Assembly: GCA_945910005.1 (NCBI GenBank)
Contig: OX246741.1
Span: 44,495,170 to 44,559,169 of the forward strand
Reading direction: 5' to 3'
DNA length: 64,000 nt
Source: Isoperla grammatica
Taxonomy: Eukaryota > Arthropoda > Insecta > Plecoptera > Perlodidae
In this document: positions 30,901-43,265 of the stretch, piece by piece
Numbering within the stretch: the first letter of the stretch is position 1
Layout: every line of letters begins with the position of its first letter
Position numbers and translations under genes: made by a program
Notes under the pieces: model-generated
What the model saw: only the letters and a program-made list of their open reading frames with translations
What the model was told of the DNA's origin: nothing
The model's database searches: none

Positions 30901-33900
30901 TAGTAGAGCAGCAAAGTGTATCTCGTAGGCTATTAGTGGAAGAGTATAGCGGTAAACGGGATTATGCAAAGGCATGTATAAAAATAAAAGTGGACCAGGG
31001 TTACATCGGCGGAATTGCTGCAGACGGCGTCAGTGGCGCCGCGACGCCACCTGACGCCGCCACACGACGCCACCGAACGTTTTGGCTTATAACTTTTACA
31101 CCATTTGTCCTACAGAACAAAAAAAAATAGATTTTTCATTCAGGTTTTAAATACGAATCGATTGGTACCAAAAACGTTATGATTAGATGAGCGTAGCGAA
31201 GCAGAGTGAATCTCACGTTTCAACTCGATTGGCGCTTTGTCTTTGATTGTGCACAAAAGTTTGTTCGTCACGCACAGGTCACACGGCTTGACGGATTTGG
31301 CTGAAATTTTAGATAAACTCTTGTGACTACAAGTGTAGATGCTGTTAACATAAACAAGAAAATCCGTCAAGATTCTAACCTACAAAAAATTAATTAGTGA
31401 AAAATATCGAGTTTTAATTTTTTTGTTCTTCGCGCACAGGTTAAACCTCTTAACGGACTTGGCTTAAATTTTAAGTCAACACTCTGGACTATTAAAGTAT
31501 ATGCTGTTAACACGACCAAGAAAATCCGTCAAGATGCCAACCTATAAAAAATTTATTAGTGAAAAATATCGAGTTTTAATTTGTTTTATTAAAATTTATG
31601 GACGGATTTGAATATTTTTTTTATATTTATGTTCGAAATAAGAATATTGACACGTGACAAAAGTTTGAAAGTAGTAACTTGAACCGCCATTTTGTAAAAA
31701 AATATTTTGTTTTTTTGTATGCAAAAGTTTGTTCGTCGAGCACAAGTCAAACGGCTTGACGTATTTGGTTGAGATTTTCAGTGAACACTCACGCTCACTA
31801 CACAAGATGCTGTTAGCATATACAGCAAAATCCGTCAAGATGGCAACCTACAGAAAAATAACTACTAAAAGAAATAAAATATTTTATCTATTTTTTAAAT
31901 TAAAACTTGCAGTCGGATTTTAATAATTTTTTTTAAGTAAATTGCAGAATAATAGTGTCAACATATGACAGGAGTTTTTAAATTGTTTTGTGAACGGACA
32001 TCTTGTTACCAAATATTTGTTTATTTACGGCAATATATTTTGCTATTGTCAACTTTTTTGCTAATATCTGTACTCCCGTTTGGGTCCTGGGTAGAATTTG
32101 GCCCAGGTAGTATATCTGTCGATTACAAGAGGCGAGAAAATAAGAGCCCTCCTTTCTCTGTCCTCCAAGGAGCATTAAAAGCACGCATTCCTGTCCACCA
32201 CGATAAGTTAACAGTTGCTGACAAGAGCATATGCTTCGGTAGGGCCACCGTAGCCGGACAGGTCGAAGCCAAACGAAACGAAATTATAACAGGTAAATGC
32301 TTGTTTGATAAATAAAAAAAAATCGGTTAACGCAGAGCGTTTTCCTAGTCATTAAATATTTACACTGGTTATATCATTACAACCTTACAAAAACGATTTT
32401 TTTAAGTAATGAGTGCTATCAGCAGTCATTCTCTTGGGGAGGTGTCCCCCTAGCCAGTAAAAATATATTCGTTATGTCCTTGTTACTTGAATCCTACACG
32501 ACGTGGTGACCGGTTCGCCCAACAGTTTAAACTGCGCATACCTTAAAAAATTAATAGTAGTTTATTTTTCAATCACATCCTTATACCGTTGTCTAGGCGT
32601 TTTCATTACTTGCTTACCATCTAAATTACCTGTATTCCTACCCTGATTTTAGTCACAGTCCACAAAACAGGTAACTGATACTCTTATTTAATTACTTACT
32701 CACTTACTAGATACAATAGTTCAGCATTGAACTTTCTTTGAATTCCATCATTTCACACAATGTCTACATTTTACAAAGCTATACACGATACAAAATTTGT
32801 AAAGTACTTACAATCTAGTAAGACTTAAGAGCCATCTTTATCTTCATCGGATGAAGTATCAGGCAATGTCTCAGAAACTGAGTTCAAGCAAATGTTGTCC
32901 TCGTCTTCGGTTGTGCAGTTGCATAGCTGGACATACACCGTAAACCGTGTGATTTGCAGCTGCACCGCGATGCACATCTTAATTTAGAGCAGTTGCATTT
33001 GACAAGTTCTATTATGGCAGTATGAATAGGGGAGTAATGAAAATGCGTAGACAACGGTATAAGGATGTGATTGAAAAATAAACTACTATTAATTTTTTAA
33101 GGTATGCGCAGTTTAAACTGTTGGGCGAACCGGTCACCACGTCGTGTAGGATTCAAGTAACAAGGACATTACGAATATATTTTTACTGGCTAGGGGGACA
33201 CCTCCCCAAGAGAGTGACTGCTGATAGCACTCATTACTTAAAAAAATCGTTTTTGTAAGGTCGTAATGATATAACCAGTCTAAATATTTAATGACTAGGA
33301 TAACGCTCTGCGTTAACCGATTTTTTTTTATTTATCAAACAAGCATTTACCTGTTATCATTTCGTTTCGTTTGGCTTCGACCTGTCCGGCTACGGTGGCC
33401 CTACCGAAGCATATGCTCTTGTCAGCAACTGTTAAGTTATCGTGTTGGACAGGAATGCGTGCTTTTAATGCTCCTTGGAGGACAGAGAAAGGAGGGCCCT
33501 TATTTTCTCGCCTCTTATAATCGACAGATATACTACCTGGGCCAAATTCTACCCAGGACCCAAACGGGAGTACAGATATTAGCAAAAAAGTTGACAATAG
33601 CAAAATATATTGCCGTAAATAAACAAATATTTTGTAACAAGATGTCCGTTCACAAAACAATTTAAAAACTCCTGTCGTATGTTGACACTATTATTCTGCA
33701 ATTTACTTAAAAAAATTATTAAAATCCGACGGCAAGTTTTAATTTAAAAAATAGATAAAATATTTTATTTGTTTTAGTAGTTATTTTTCTGTAGGTTGCC
33801 ATCTTGACGGATTTTGCTGTATATGCTAACAGCATCTTGTGTAGTGAGCGTGAGTGTTCACTGAAAATTTCAACCAAATACGTCAAGCCGTTTGACTTGT

Positions 33901-34751
33901 GCTCGACGAACAAACTTTTGCATACAAAAAAACAAAATATTTTTTTACAAATTGGCGGTTCAAGTTACTACTTTCAAACTTTTGTCACGTGTCAATATTC
34001 TTATTTTGGACATAAATATAAAAAAAATTTTTTAAATCCGTCCATAAATTTTAATAAAACAAATTAAAACTCGATATTTTTCACTAATACATTTTTTATA
34101 GGTTGGCATCTTGACGGATTTTCTTGGTCGTGTTAACAGCATCTACTTTAATAGTCCAGAGTGTTGACTTAAAATTTCAGCCAAATCCGTTAAGAAGTTT
34201 AACCTGTGCGCGAAGAACAAAAAAATTAAAACTCGATATTTTTCACTAATTAATTTTTTGTAGGTTGGAATCTTGACGGATTTTCTTGTTTATGTTAACA
34301 GCATCTATACTTGTAGTCACAAGAGTTTATCTAAAATTTCAGCCAAATCCGTCAAGCCGTGTGACCTGTGCGTGACGAACAAACTTTTGAGCACAATCAA
34401 AGACAAAGCGCCAATCGAGTTGAAACGTGAGATTCACTCTGCTTCGCTACGCTCATCTAATCATAACGTTTTTGGTACCAATCGATTCGTATTTGAAACC
34501 TGAATGAAAAATCTATTTTGTTTGTTCTGTATGACAAATGGTGTAAAAGTTATAAGCCAAAACGTTCGGTGGCGTCGTGTGGCGGCGTCAGGTGGCGTCG
34601 CGGCGCCACTGACGCCGTCTGCAGCAACTCTGCCGATGTAACCCTGGTCCAAAATCATTGTTATACATACCTTTGCATAATCCCGTTTACCGCTATACTC
34701 TTCCACGAATAGCCTACGAGAGCCAAAAAAGCACATCTTGCGCTCCTACTA
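30901..34751. mobile_element. 3.85-kb palindromic transposon, CAA target duplication
   Basis: Arms 30901 to about 32617 and about 33031-34751 (each about 1.7 kb) are near-identical inverted copies around a 413-bp centre. Tips are TAGTAG(A/G)GC...GCAA. CAA lies on both sides (30898-30900, 34752-34754). The other arm of the host element (26207-26227) shows the unoccupied site with a single copy. Each arm has three or four modules with CCGTCAAGCCGTTTGACCTG and a GC-rich hairpin near its tip, and contains the GATGAGCGTAGCGAAGC...CGTTTTCCTAGT repeat (31186-32348). Confidence 0.92.
32825..33003 (-). pseudogene. Cys-rich, acidic-tailed transposon ORF remnant
   Basis: At the centre of the palindrome the minus strand reads CKCNCSKLRCASRCSCKSHG, then LRCMSSY, and after a one-base frame break NCTTEDEDNICLNS and SSDEDKDGS before a stop. 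The C-x-C...RCSC...L-x-C spacing resembles the Cys-rich C-terminus of some transposon proteins (Academ-type is one possibility) or a CXC-domain. The surrounding 3-bp target duplication would be compatible with Academ. The attribution is an inference. Confidence 0.5.
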
Positions 34752-34930
34752 CAAGCACTTTGGTTTTTAAAGCCATTAATGTGAACTATAAAATCCAAGA
34801 TGGCGGCGTGTTTGGCCCTTTTGCCAGCTAAGCACCTCATTAATTACAGCTCAGGTTACGTTGTTTCATCATATTCCAAAGTCAAAATGCGTCGACTTTT
34901 TTTGTAAGCAAAACGTCCTCGGCTGGTGCA

Positions 34931-35195
34931 CTACCTCACGTACTGAAACACCTAAAGATATCGCGATATACTGGACCTCGTGCCTCATTGTGATTACTGT
35001 CACGTCCAATGTATCCAAGGAATGTTGCTATATCGTTATGCGATCAGTTAGGCGAATACGGTATCTGTAAGAAACAATTGTTTCATAAGTATTTATTTAT
35101 TGATCGTTAATGCAGTCACCTGTTCGATTATGTATTCTTGAAATTTTGACGTTGCGCATCCCTATAAAGATATGGTGTGATTGGTTTTGTCGCAG
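34931..35195. other. End of intron 2, no gene
   Basis: It ends in the exon 3 acceptor TTGGTTTTGTCGCAG. Nothing else recognised. Confidence 0.5.
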
Positions 35196-35358
35196 AGAAG
35201 ACTGGGTCATTAGGGAGGTTACAAATATGACCATCATCGTCGGAACATTACACATTCTCTCCCAGGACGCCGGCTCGCAGATACGAAAGGTGGCGCAGTT
35301 CGTGGCGCATTCTCGTTACGCCGCTTGGAACGCTTCGAACGACATTGCCCTAATCCAA
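35196..35358 (+). CDS. Protease paralogue 2, exon 3 (catalytic Asp)
   Basis: It completes the Lys codon split with exon 2, then EDWVIREVTNMT with an N-glycosylation site, IIVGTLHILS, QIRKVAQFVAHSRY and WNASNDIALIQ with the catalytic Asp102 and a second glycosylation motif (NAS). The donor is CAA|GTAAGT, phase 0. The fit to chymotrypsin-family strands between His57 and Asp102 is good. Confidence 0.9.
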
Positions 35359-36212
35359 GTAAGTATACAATAACAGTATAGTATGAACACCCCCGCACCG
35401 CAGCCTCGGCCGATACGCGGTACCGCGCCGGTCACTTTTTGGCTTCTTTCCTTCTTTATGCGGTCTCTACTGGTAAAATTCAACAAAATCGGTCCGCAAA
35501 TGGCCGAGTTGCGCTCAATCAAACGGTTTCAAAGGCTCATTCTGAAGCCATGATTATGGTATGCGCAACAGTTTTTGCTTCAGTGAAACAACAGTCGGTT
35601 GGGAGGCCACGTAATTATAACGCGAGCTTATCTATGCAAGCAGGCTAGTGTACTGGCAGCAGAGACAGCGGGTCTATCTCAATAAAGCGACGGTACACAT
35701 GCACGTCGACAGTCATACCGAACTTAAACTTGACCCGTTGACAAATAGAAACACGCACCCCCACAAAAAGGAGTAATGGGGGTACCAAACCCCTTATCGA
35801 CAGTGTTTGTTTGGCGTCCAATCTAAACTTTAGATGGCAATAGCACAGATAACAACGTAGTTTATTTTTTATCTGGGGCTATAGTGAAATAAAGCAAAAT
35901 ATTCAAAATGTTGACTATATTTAGGTAAGATCCCCCCTTTTTTGAGTTTACACTCCGTACTCGAGTTGTACTTCCCCTGGTGAACCTGTGTGCATAAATT
36001 GAACAAAATCCCTGGCTCTTTAGTATTGATTTTTATCCCCATATCTCTCGTTAGCCTAGTCATGTACGCGTCACGTTGGACCAGCGCGCGTCATTATCAA
36101 ACAACATTTCCCCTGACGCGCGTTAGTTCATCAACGGTACCGTTAAAATATTATAATACAAGAACAACATCTCGATACTCTCGTTATATATCTTTAATAT
36201 GAACATATATAG
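35359..36212. other. Intron 3 start, nothing recognised
   Basis: Mixed-composition sequence; no coding, RNA or repeat boundary that I can support. Confidence 0.5.
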
Positions 36213-36479
36213 TTACGTAACATCAGTAAAGCCTTTGATACTAAAGACCACCAGCTTATCATTAATAAACTAGCTAGAATAGGTGTACGGGTAACGGGTC
36301 CTGCTCTCGCATGGATAGAGTTGTACCTGACTAATCGAACTCAGACTGTACAGATAAAACCAGCCTCAGCGAGCATTCAAGTCCTATCTGATCCTTTACC
36401 TGTCTCTAGTGGAGTTCCTCAAGAATCAGTTCTAGGTCCCCGTCTATTCATCATCTATATTCATGATCTGCCAAGGCTC
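36213..36479 (+). pseudogene. Short LINE reverse-transcriptase fragment
   Basis: It translates to ISKAFDTKDHQLIINKL, WIELYLTNRTQTVQI, then SSGVPQESVLGPRLFIIYIHDLP, a non-LTR RT core with a G-to-E change in the PQG motif. It is a third LINE lineage, closer to CR1/Jockey types than to the Tx1-like copy. Its 3' side stops where the SINE begins. Confidence 0.8.
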
Positions 36480-36890
36480 GTTGGTCCAGCGGTGATCATC
36501 TCTGCTTCTAATGCAGATGGTCCCGGGTTCACATCCCGGTTCAGGCAGAAGTTTGTTAACTTCTTTAAGGGATTCAGTGCCATTACTTCTTGTCTTAGGA
36601 ATAAGTAAACTGTGACTTTAGAGCCGTTCTAGCAACGAAGCACTTAATAAATTCAAAGTTGTTCTAAATCGGCTTTGTTGATTCTGACATTTGTCCACAG
36701 GTGTTCGCACTGTCCAATCACTGATTAATATCTTTCGTATTTGAAATTGCGATCTTTGATTGGCTATCGCTCACTCGTCGATGGTGTTCGGAACCTACAG
36801 GGTTGGTTTAATTGCTTTAAATAAAAGTCCCCCACTAGAAATCAGTTACGTTACTGAATGGGTAGACTCTAAATATGACTTTATTTACTA
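36480..36890 (+). mobile_element. tRNA-derived SINE, copy 1
   Basis: The head TTGGTCCAGCGGTGATCATC and GGTCCCGGGTTCACATCCCG form A-box-like and B-box-like parts of a tRNA-Gly(TCC)-like sequence. The body is shared with 48080-48500. The anticodon arm is mutated. Confidence 0.85.
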
Positions 36891-37176
36891 CTTACTAAAC
36901 AGTATACTTAACACTGTATCCCCCGCAATTAAACAACAGCTCTCTTTCTCTATATGCTCATGACATAGCGCAACTTTTAATGGCACTAAAGAGCAAGGAT
37001 CCGGCCCAGCTCGGCTTGGCCCGGTTTGGTTGTATAAAGCCCGTTTTTTTTACGCCGGCTGGCTAGTTTGGTTTAGCGCGGCTCGCTTTCTGAGCCCAGC
37101 TGGCTAGCTTGCTTTGGCTCGGCTCACTTTTCAAGCCCGGCTCGGAAGCTTGGCTTAGCCCGGTCCCCCTCCTCCT
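36891..37176. other. GGCTCGGCT-type low-complexity sequence
   Basis: 36995-37165 is rich in GGCTCGGCTTGGC / CCCGGCT motifs immediately before the minisatellite. No gene. Confidence 0.6.
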
Positions 37177-40100
37177 CCTCCCATGGATAACTCGTGTAAT
37201 AAGACTCAGGGAGGTACTTGAGCCCTAGGGATGTATTACCTCCCATGGATAACTCGGATAACAAGACTCAGGGAGGTACTTGAGCCCTAGGGATGTATTA
37301 CCTCCCATGGATAACTCGTATAATAAGACTCAGGGAGGTACTTGAGCCCTAAGGATGTATTACCTCCCATGGATAACTCGTATAATAATAAGCATCAGGG
37401 AGGTACTTGAGCCCTAGGGATGTATTACCTCCCATGGATAACTCGGATAACAAGACTCAGGGAGGTACTTGAGCCCTAGGGATGTATTACCTCCCATGGA
37501 TAACTCGTATAATAAGACTCAGGGGGGTACTTGAGCCCTAGGTATGTATTACCTCCCATGGATAACTCGTATAATAATAAGCATCAGGGAGGTACTTGAG
37601 CCCTAGGGATGTATTACCTCCCATGGATAACTCGGATAACAAGACTCAGGGAGGTACTTGAGCCCTAGGGATGTATTACCTCCCATGGATAACTCGTATA
37701 ATAAGACTCAGGGGGGTACTTGAGCCCTAGGGATGTATTACCTCCCATGGATAACTCGTGTAATAAGACTCAGGGAGGTACTTGAGCCCTAGGTATGTAT
37801 TACCTCCCATGGATAACTCGTATAATAAGACTCAGGGGGGTACTTGAGCCCTAGGTATGTAATACCTCCCATAGATAACTCGTGTAATAAGACTCAGGGA
37901 GGTACTTGAGCCCTAGGTATGTATTACCTCCCATAGATAACTCGTGTAATAAGACTCAGGGAGGTACTTGAGCCCTAGGGATGTATTACCTCCCATAGAT
38001 AACTCGTGTAATAAGACTCAGGGAGGTACTTGAGCCCTAGGTATGTATTACCTTCCATAGATAACTCGTGTCATAAGACTCAGGGGGGTACTTGAGACCT
38101 AGGGATGTATTACCTCCCATAGATAACTCGTGTAATAAGACTCAGGGAGGTACTTGAGCCCTAGGGATGTATTACCTCCCATAGATAACTCGTGTAATAA
38201 GACTCAGGGAGGTACTTGAGCCCTAGGGATGTATTACCTCCCATAGATAACTCGTGTAATAAGACTCAGGGAGGTACTTGAGCCCTAGGTATGTATTACC
38301 TTCCATAGATAACTCGTGTCATAAGACTCAGGGGGGTACTTGAGCCCTAGGGATGTATTACCTCCCATAGATAACTCGTGTAATAAGACTCAGGGGGGTA
38401 CTTGAGCTCTAGGGATGTATTACCTCCCATGGATAACTCGTGTAATAAGACTCAGGGGGGTACTTGAGCCCTAGGGATGTATTACCTCCCATGGATAACT
38501 CGTATAATAAGACTCAGGGAGGTACTTGAGCCCTAAGGATGTATTACCTCCCATGGATAACTCGTATAATAATAAGCATCAGGGAGGTACTTGAGCCCTA
38601 GGGATGTATTACCTCCCATGGATAACTCGTATAACAAGACTCAGGGAGGTACTTGAGCCCTAGGTATGTATTACCTCCCATGGATAACTCGTATAACAAG
38701 ACTCAGGGAGGTACTTGAGCCCTAGGTATGTATTACCTCCCATGGATAACTCGTATAACAAGACTCAGGGAGGTACTTGAGCCCTAGGTATGTATTACCT
38801 CCCATGGATAACTCGTATAACAAGACTCAGGGAGGTACTTGAGCCCTAAGGATGTATTACCTCCCATAGATAACTCGTGCTATAAGACTCAGGGGGGTAC
38901 TTGAGCCCTAGGTATGTATTACCTCCCATGGATAACTCGTATAATAATAAGCATCAGGGAGGTACTTGAGCCCTAGGGATGTATTACCTCCCATGGATGA
39001 CTCGTATAATAAGACTCAGGGAGGTACTTGAGCCCTAGGGATGTATTACCTCCCATGGATGACTCGTATAATAAGACTCAGGGAGGTACTTGAGCCCTAG
39101 GGATGTATTACCTCCCATTGATAACTCGTGTAATAAGACTCAGGGGGGTACTTGAGCCCTAGGGATGTATTACCTCCCATGGATGACTCGTATAATAAGA
39201 CTCAGGGAGGTACTTGAGCCCTAAGGATGTATTATCTCTCATGGATAACTCGTAAAATAAGACTCAGGGGGGTACTTGAGCCCTAGGGATGTATTACCTT
39301 TCATGGATAACTCGTGTAATAAGACTCAGGGGGGTACTTGAGCTCTAGGGATGTATTACCTCCCATGGATGACTCGTATAATAAGACTCAGGGAGGTACT
39401 TGAGCCCTAGGGATAAATTACCTCCCATGGATAACTCGTATAATAAGACTCAGGGAGGTACTTGAGCCCTAGGGATGTATTACCTTTCATGGATAACTCG
39501 TGTAATAAGACTCAGGGGGGTACTTGAGCTCTAGGGATGTATTACCTCCCATGGATAACTCGTGTAATAAGACTCAGGGAGGTACTTGAGCCCTATAGGT
39601 ATGTATTACCTCCCATGATAAACTCGAGAAATAAGACTCAGGGAGGTATTTGAGCCCTAGGGATGTTTCACCTCCCATTATTTACTCGTTTATTAAGACT
39701 CGGGGAGGTATTTGAGCCCTAGGGATGTACTACCTCCCATTATTAACTCGTGTAATAAGACTCAGGGAGGTATTTGAGCCCTAGGGATGTATTACCTCCC
39801 ATAGAAAACTCGTGTAATAAGACTCAGGGGGGTACTAGAGCCCTAGGTATGTAATACCTCCCATGGATAACTCGTGTAATAAGACCCAGGGGAGTACTTG
39901 AGCTCTAGGTATGTATAACCTCCCATAGATAACTCGTGTAATAAGACTCAGGGGGGTACTTGAGCCCTAGGTATGTATTACCTCCCATAGATAACTCGTG
40001 TAATAAGACCCAGGGGAGTACTTGAGCTCTAGGTATGTATAACCTCCCATAGATAACTCGTGTAATAAGACTCAGGGGGGTACTTGAGCCCAAGGGATGT

Positions 40101-43100
40101 ATTACCTTCCATAGATAACTCGTGTAATAAGACCCAGGGGGGTACTTGAGCCCTAGGTATGTATAACCTCCCATAGATAACTCGTGTAATAAGACTCAGG
40201 GGGGTACTTGAGCCCAAGGGATGTATTACCTCCCATAGATAACTCGTGTAATAAGACTCAGGGGGGTACTTGAGCCCTAGGGATGTATTACCTCCCATGG
40301 ATAACTCGTGTAATAAGACTCAGGGGGGTACTTGAGCCCTAGGGATGTATTACCTCCCATGGATAACTCGTATAATAAGACTCAGGGAGGTACTTGAGCC
40401 CTAGGGATGTATTACCTCCCATGGATAACTCGTGTAATAAGATTCAGGGGGGTACTTGAGCCCTAGGGATGTATTACCTCCCATGGATAACTCCTGTAAT
40501 AAGACTCAGGGAGGTATTTGAGCCCTAGGGATGTATTACCTCCCATGATAAACTCGTGTTATAAGACTCAGGGAGGTACTTGAGCCCTATAGGTATGTAT
40601 TACCTCCCATGATAAACTCGAGAAATAAGACTCAGGGAGGTATTTGAGCCCTAGGGATGTTTCACCTCCCATTATTTACTCGTTTATTAAGACTCGGGGA
40701 GGTATTTGAGCCCTAGGGATGTATTACCTCCCATTATTAACTCGTGTAATAAGACTCAGGGAGGTATTTGAGCCCTAGGGATGTATTACCTCCCATAGAA
40801 AACTCGTGTAATAAGACTCAGGGGGGTACTTGAGCCCTAGGTATGTATTACCTCCCATAGATAACTCGTGTAATAAGACCCAGGGGGGTACTTGAGCTCT
40901 AGGTATGTATAACCTCCCATAGATAACTCGTGTAATAAGACTCAGGGGGGTACTTGAGCCCAAGGGATGTATTACCTCCCATAGATAACTCGTGTAATAA
41001 GGCTCAGGGGGGTACTTGAGCTCTAGGTATGTATTACCTCCCATAGATAACTCGTGTAATAAGACTCAGGGGGCTACTTGAGCCCTAGGTATGTATTACC
41101 TTCCATAGATAACTCGTGTAATAAGACTCAGGGGGGTACTTAAGCCCTAGGTATGTATTACCTTCCATAGATAACTCGTGTTATAAGACTCAGGGAGGTA
41201 CTTGAGCCCTAGGTATGTATTACCTCCCATAGATAACTCGTGTTATAAGACTCAGGGGGGTACTTGAGCCCTAGGTATGTATTACCTCCCATGGATAACT
41301 TGTGTTATAAGACTCAGGGGGGTACTTGAGCCCTAGGTATGTATTACCTTCCATAAATAACTCGTGTAATAAGACTCAGGGGGGTACTTGAGCCCTAGGT
41401 ATGTATTACCTTCCATAGATAACTCGTGTTATAAGACTCAGGGAGGTACTTGAGCCCTAGGTATGTATTACCTCCCATAGATAACTCGTGTTATAAGACT
41501 CAGGGGGGTACTTGAGCCCTAGGTATGTATTACCTCCCATAGATAACTCGTGTTATAAGACTCAGGGGGGTACTTGAGCCCTAGGTATGTATTACCTCCC
41601 ATGGATAACTCGTGTATTAAGACTCACGGAGGTATTTGAGCCCTAGGGATGTATTACCTCCCATAGATAACTCGTGTAATAAGACTCAGGGGGGTATTTG
41701 AGCCCTAGGTATGTATTACCTCCCATAGATAACTCGTGTAATAAGACTCAGGGAGGTACTTGAGCCCTAGGTATGTATTACCTCCCATGGATAACTTGTG
41801 TTATAAGACTCAAGGAAGTACTTGAGCCCTAGGTATGTATTACCTCCCATAGATAACTCGTGTAATAAGACTCAGGGGGGTACTTGAGCCCTAGGTATGT
41901 ATTACCTCCCATAGATAACTCGTGTAATAAGACTCAGAGGGGTACTTGAGCCCTAGGTATGTATTACCTCCCATAGATAACTCGTGTAATAAGACTCAGA
42001 GGGGTACTTGAGCCCTAGGTATGTATTACCTTCCATAGATAACTCGTGTCATAAGACTCAGGGGGGTACTTGAGCCCTAGGTATGTATTACCTCCCATGG
42101 ATAACTCGTGTAATAAGACTCAGGGAGGTACTTGAGCCCTAGGTATGTATTACCTCCCATAGATAACTCGTGTAATAAGACTCAGGGGGGTACTTGAGCC
42201 CTAGGTATGTATTACCTCCCATAGATAACTCGTGTAATAAGACTCAGGGAGGTACTTGAGCCCTAGGTATGTATTACCTCCCATAGATAACTCGTGTAAT
42301 AAGACTCAGGGGGGTACTTGAGCCCTAGGTATGTATTACCTCCCATGGATAACTCGTGTTATAAGACTCAGGGGGGTACTTGAGCCCTAGGTATGTATTA
42401 CCTCCCATAGATAACTCGTGTAATAAGACTCAGGGAGGTACTTGAGCCCTAGGTATGTATTACCTCCCATGATAAACTCGTGTAATAAGACTCAGGGAGG
42501 TACTTGAGCCCTATAGGTATGTATTACATCCCATAGATAACTCGTGTAATAAGACTCAGGGGGGTACTTGAGCCCTAGGTATGTATTACCTCCCATAGAT
42601 AACTCGTGTCATAAGACTCAGGGAGGTACTTGAGCCCTAGGGATGTATTACCTCCCATAGATAACTCGTGTAATAAGACTCAGGGGGGTACTTGAGCCCT
42701 AGGTATGTATTACCTCCCATGGATAACTCGTGTCATAAGACTCAGGGGGGTACTTGAGCCCTAGGTATGTATTACCTCCCATAGATAACTCGTGTAATAA
42801 GACTCAGGGAGGTACTTGAGCCCTAGGTATGTATTACCTCCCATAGATAACTCGTGTAATAAGACTCAGGGGGGTACTTGAGCCCTAGGTATGTATTACC
42901 TCCCATGGATAACTCGTGTCATAAGACTCAGGGGGGTACTTGAGCCCTAGGTATGTATTACCTCCCATAGATAACTCGTGTAATAAGACTCAGGGGAGTA
43001 CTTGAGCCCTAGGTATGTATTACCTCCCATAGATAACTCGTGTCATAAGACTCAGGGGGGTACTTGAGCCCTAGGTATGTATTACCTCCCATGGATAACT

Positions 43101-43265
43101 TGTGTTATAAGAGTCAAGGAAGTACTTGAGCCCTAGGGATGTATAACCTCCCATGGATAACTCGTGAAATAAGACTCAGGGAGGTATTTGAGCCCTAGGG
43201 ATGTTTTACCTCTCATTCTTACCTCGTTTAATAAGACTCGGGGAGGTATTTGAGCCCTAGGGATT
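37177..43265. repeat. 62-bp minisatellite, about 98 units, intron 3
   Basis: The unit reads CCTCCCATGGATAACTCGTG, TAATAAGACTCAGGGAGGTA, CTTGAGCCCTAGGGATGTAT, TA. Variants CATGG/CATAG, GTGTAAT/GTATAAT and GGGAGG/GGGGGG mark sub-families: GTATAAT types dominate the first ~2 kb and CATAG/GTGTAAT types the rest. A variant with AATAATAAGCATC is 3 bp longer. A ~994-bp block (about 16 units) near 39591 recurs at 40585. Open minus-strand frames of 89 codons arise from the repeat and are not genes. Confidence 0.97.

Larger units (their letters stand above)
26038..34930. mobile_element. Composite nest: ~750-bp inverted arms carrying two insertions
   Basis: The left arm is 26038-26574 plus 27632 to about 27850. 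The right arm is about 30320-30900 plus 34752 to about 34930, inverted. After subtracting the hAT (26575-27631) and the palindrome (30901-34751), the arms are each about 750 bp and colinear. Landmarks are CGTTTTGCT(A/T)ACAAA, ATCCAAGATGGCGGCGTGTTT and CGCGCTCGGCGC. Outer ends near AGGACG are approximate. Each arm serves as the empty-site reference for the insertion in the other. Confidence 0.8.

Noticed and set aside
31965..32315. 116-codon frame (and its inverse at 33328-33660) as a conserved gene
   Set aside because: Identity is explained by the palindromic arms of one transposon; no family recognised and no independent conservation.
36480..36550. Functional tRNA-Gly gene (also at 48080)
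   Set aside because: The acceptor stem does not pair well, and both copies share a ~400-bp SINE body.
39905..41044. 89-codon minus-strand frames repeating MGGNTYLGLKYPPESYYTSY
   Set aside because: Produced by the 62-bp satellite (three units equal 62 codons); not conserved as a single frame.
37177..43265. CRISPR-like regular repeat
   Set aside because: Units are contiguous with no unique spacers; it is a eukaryotic minisatellite.
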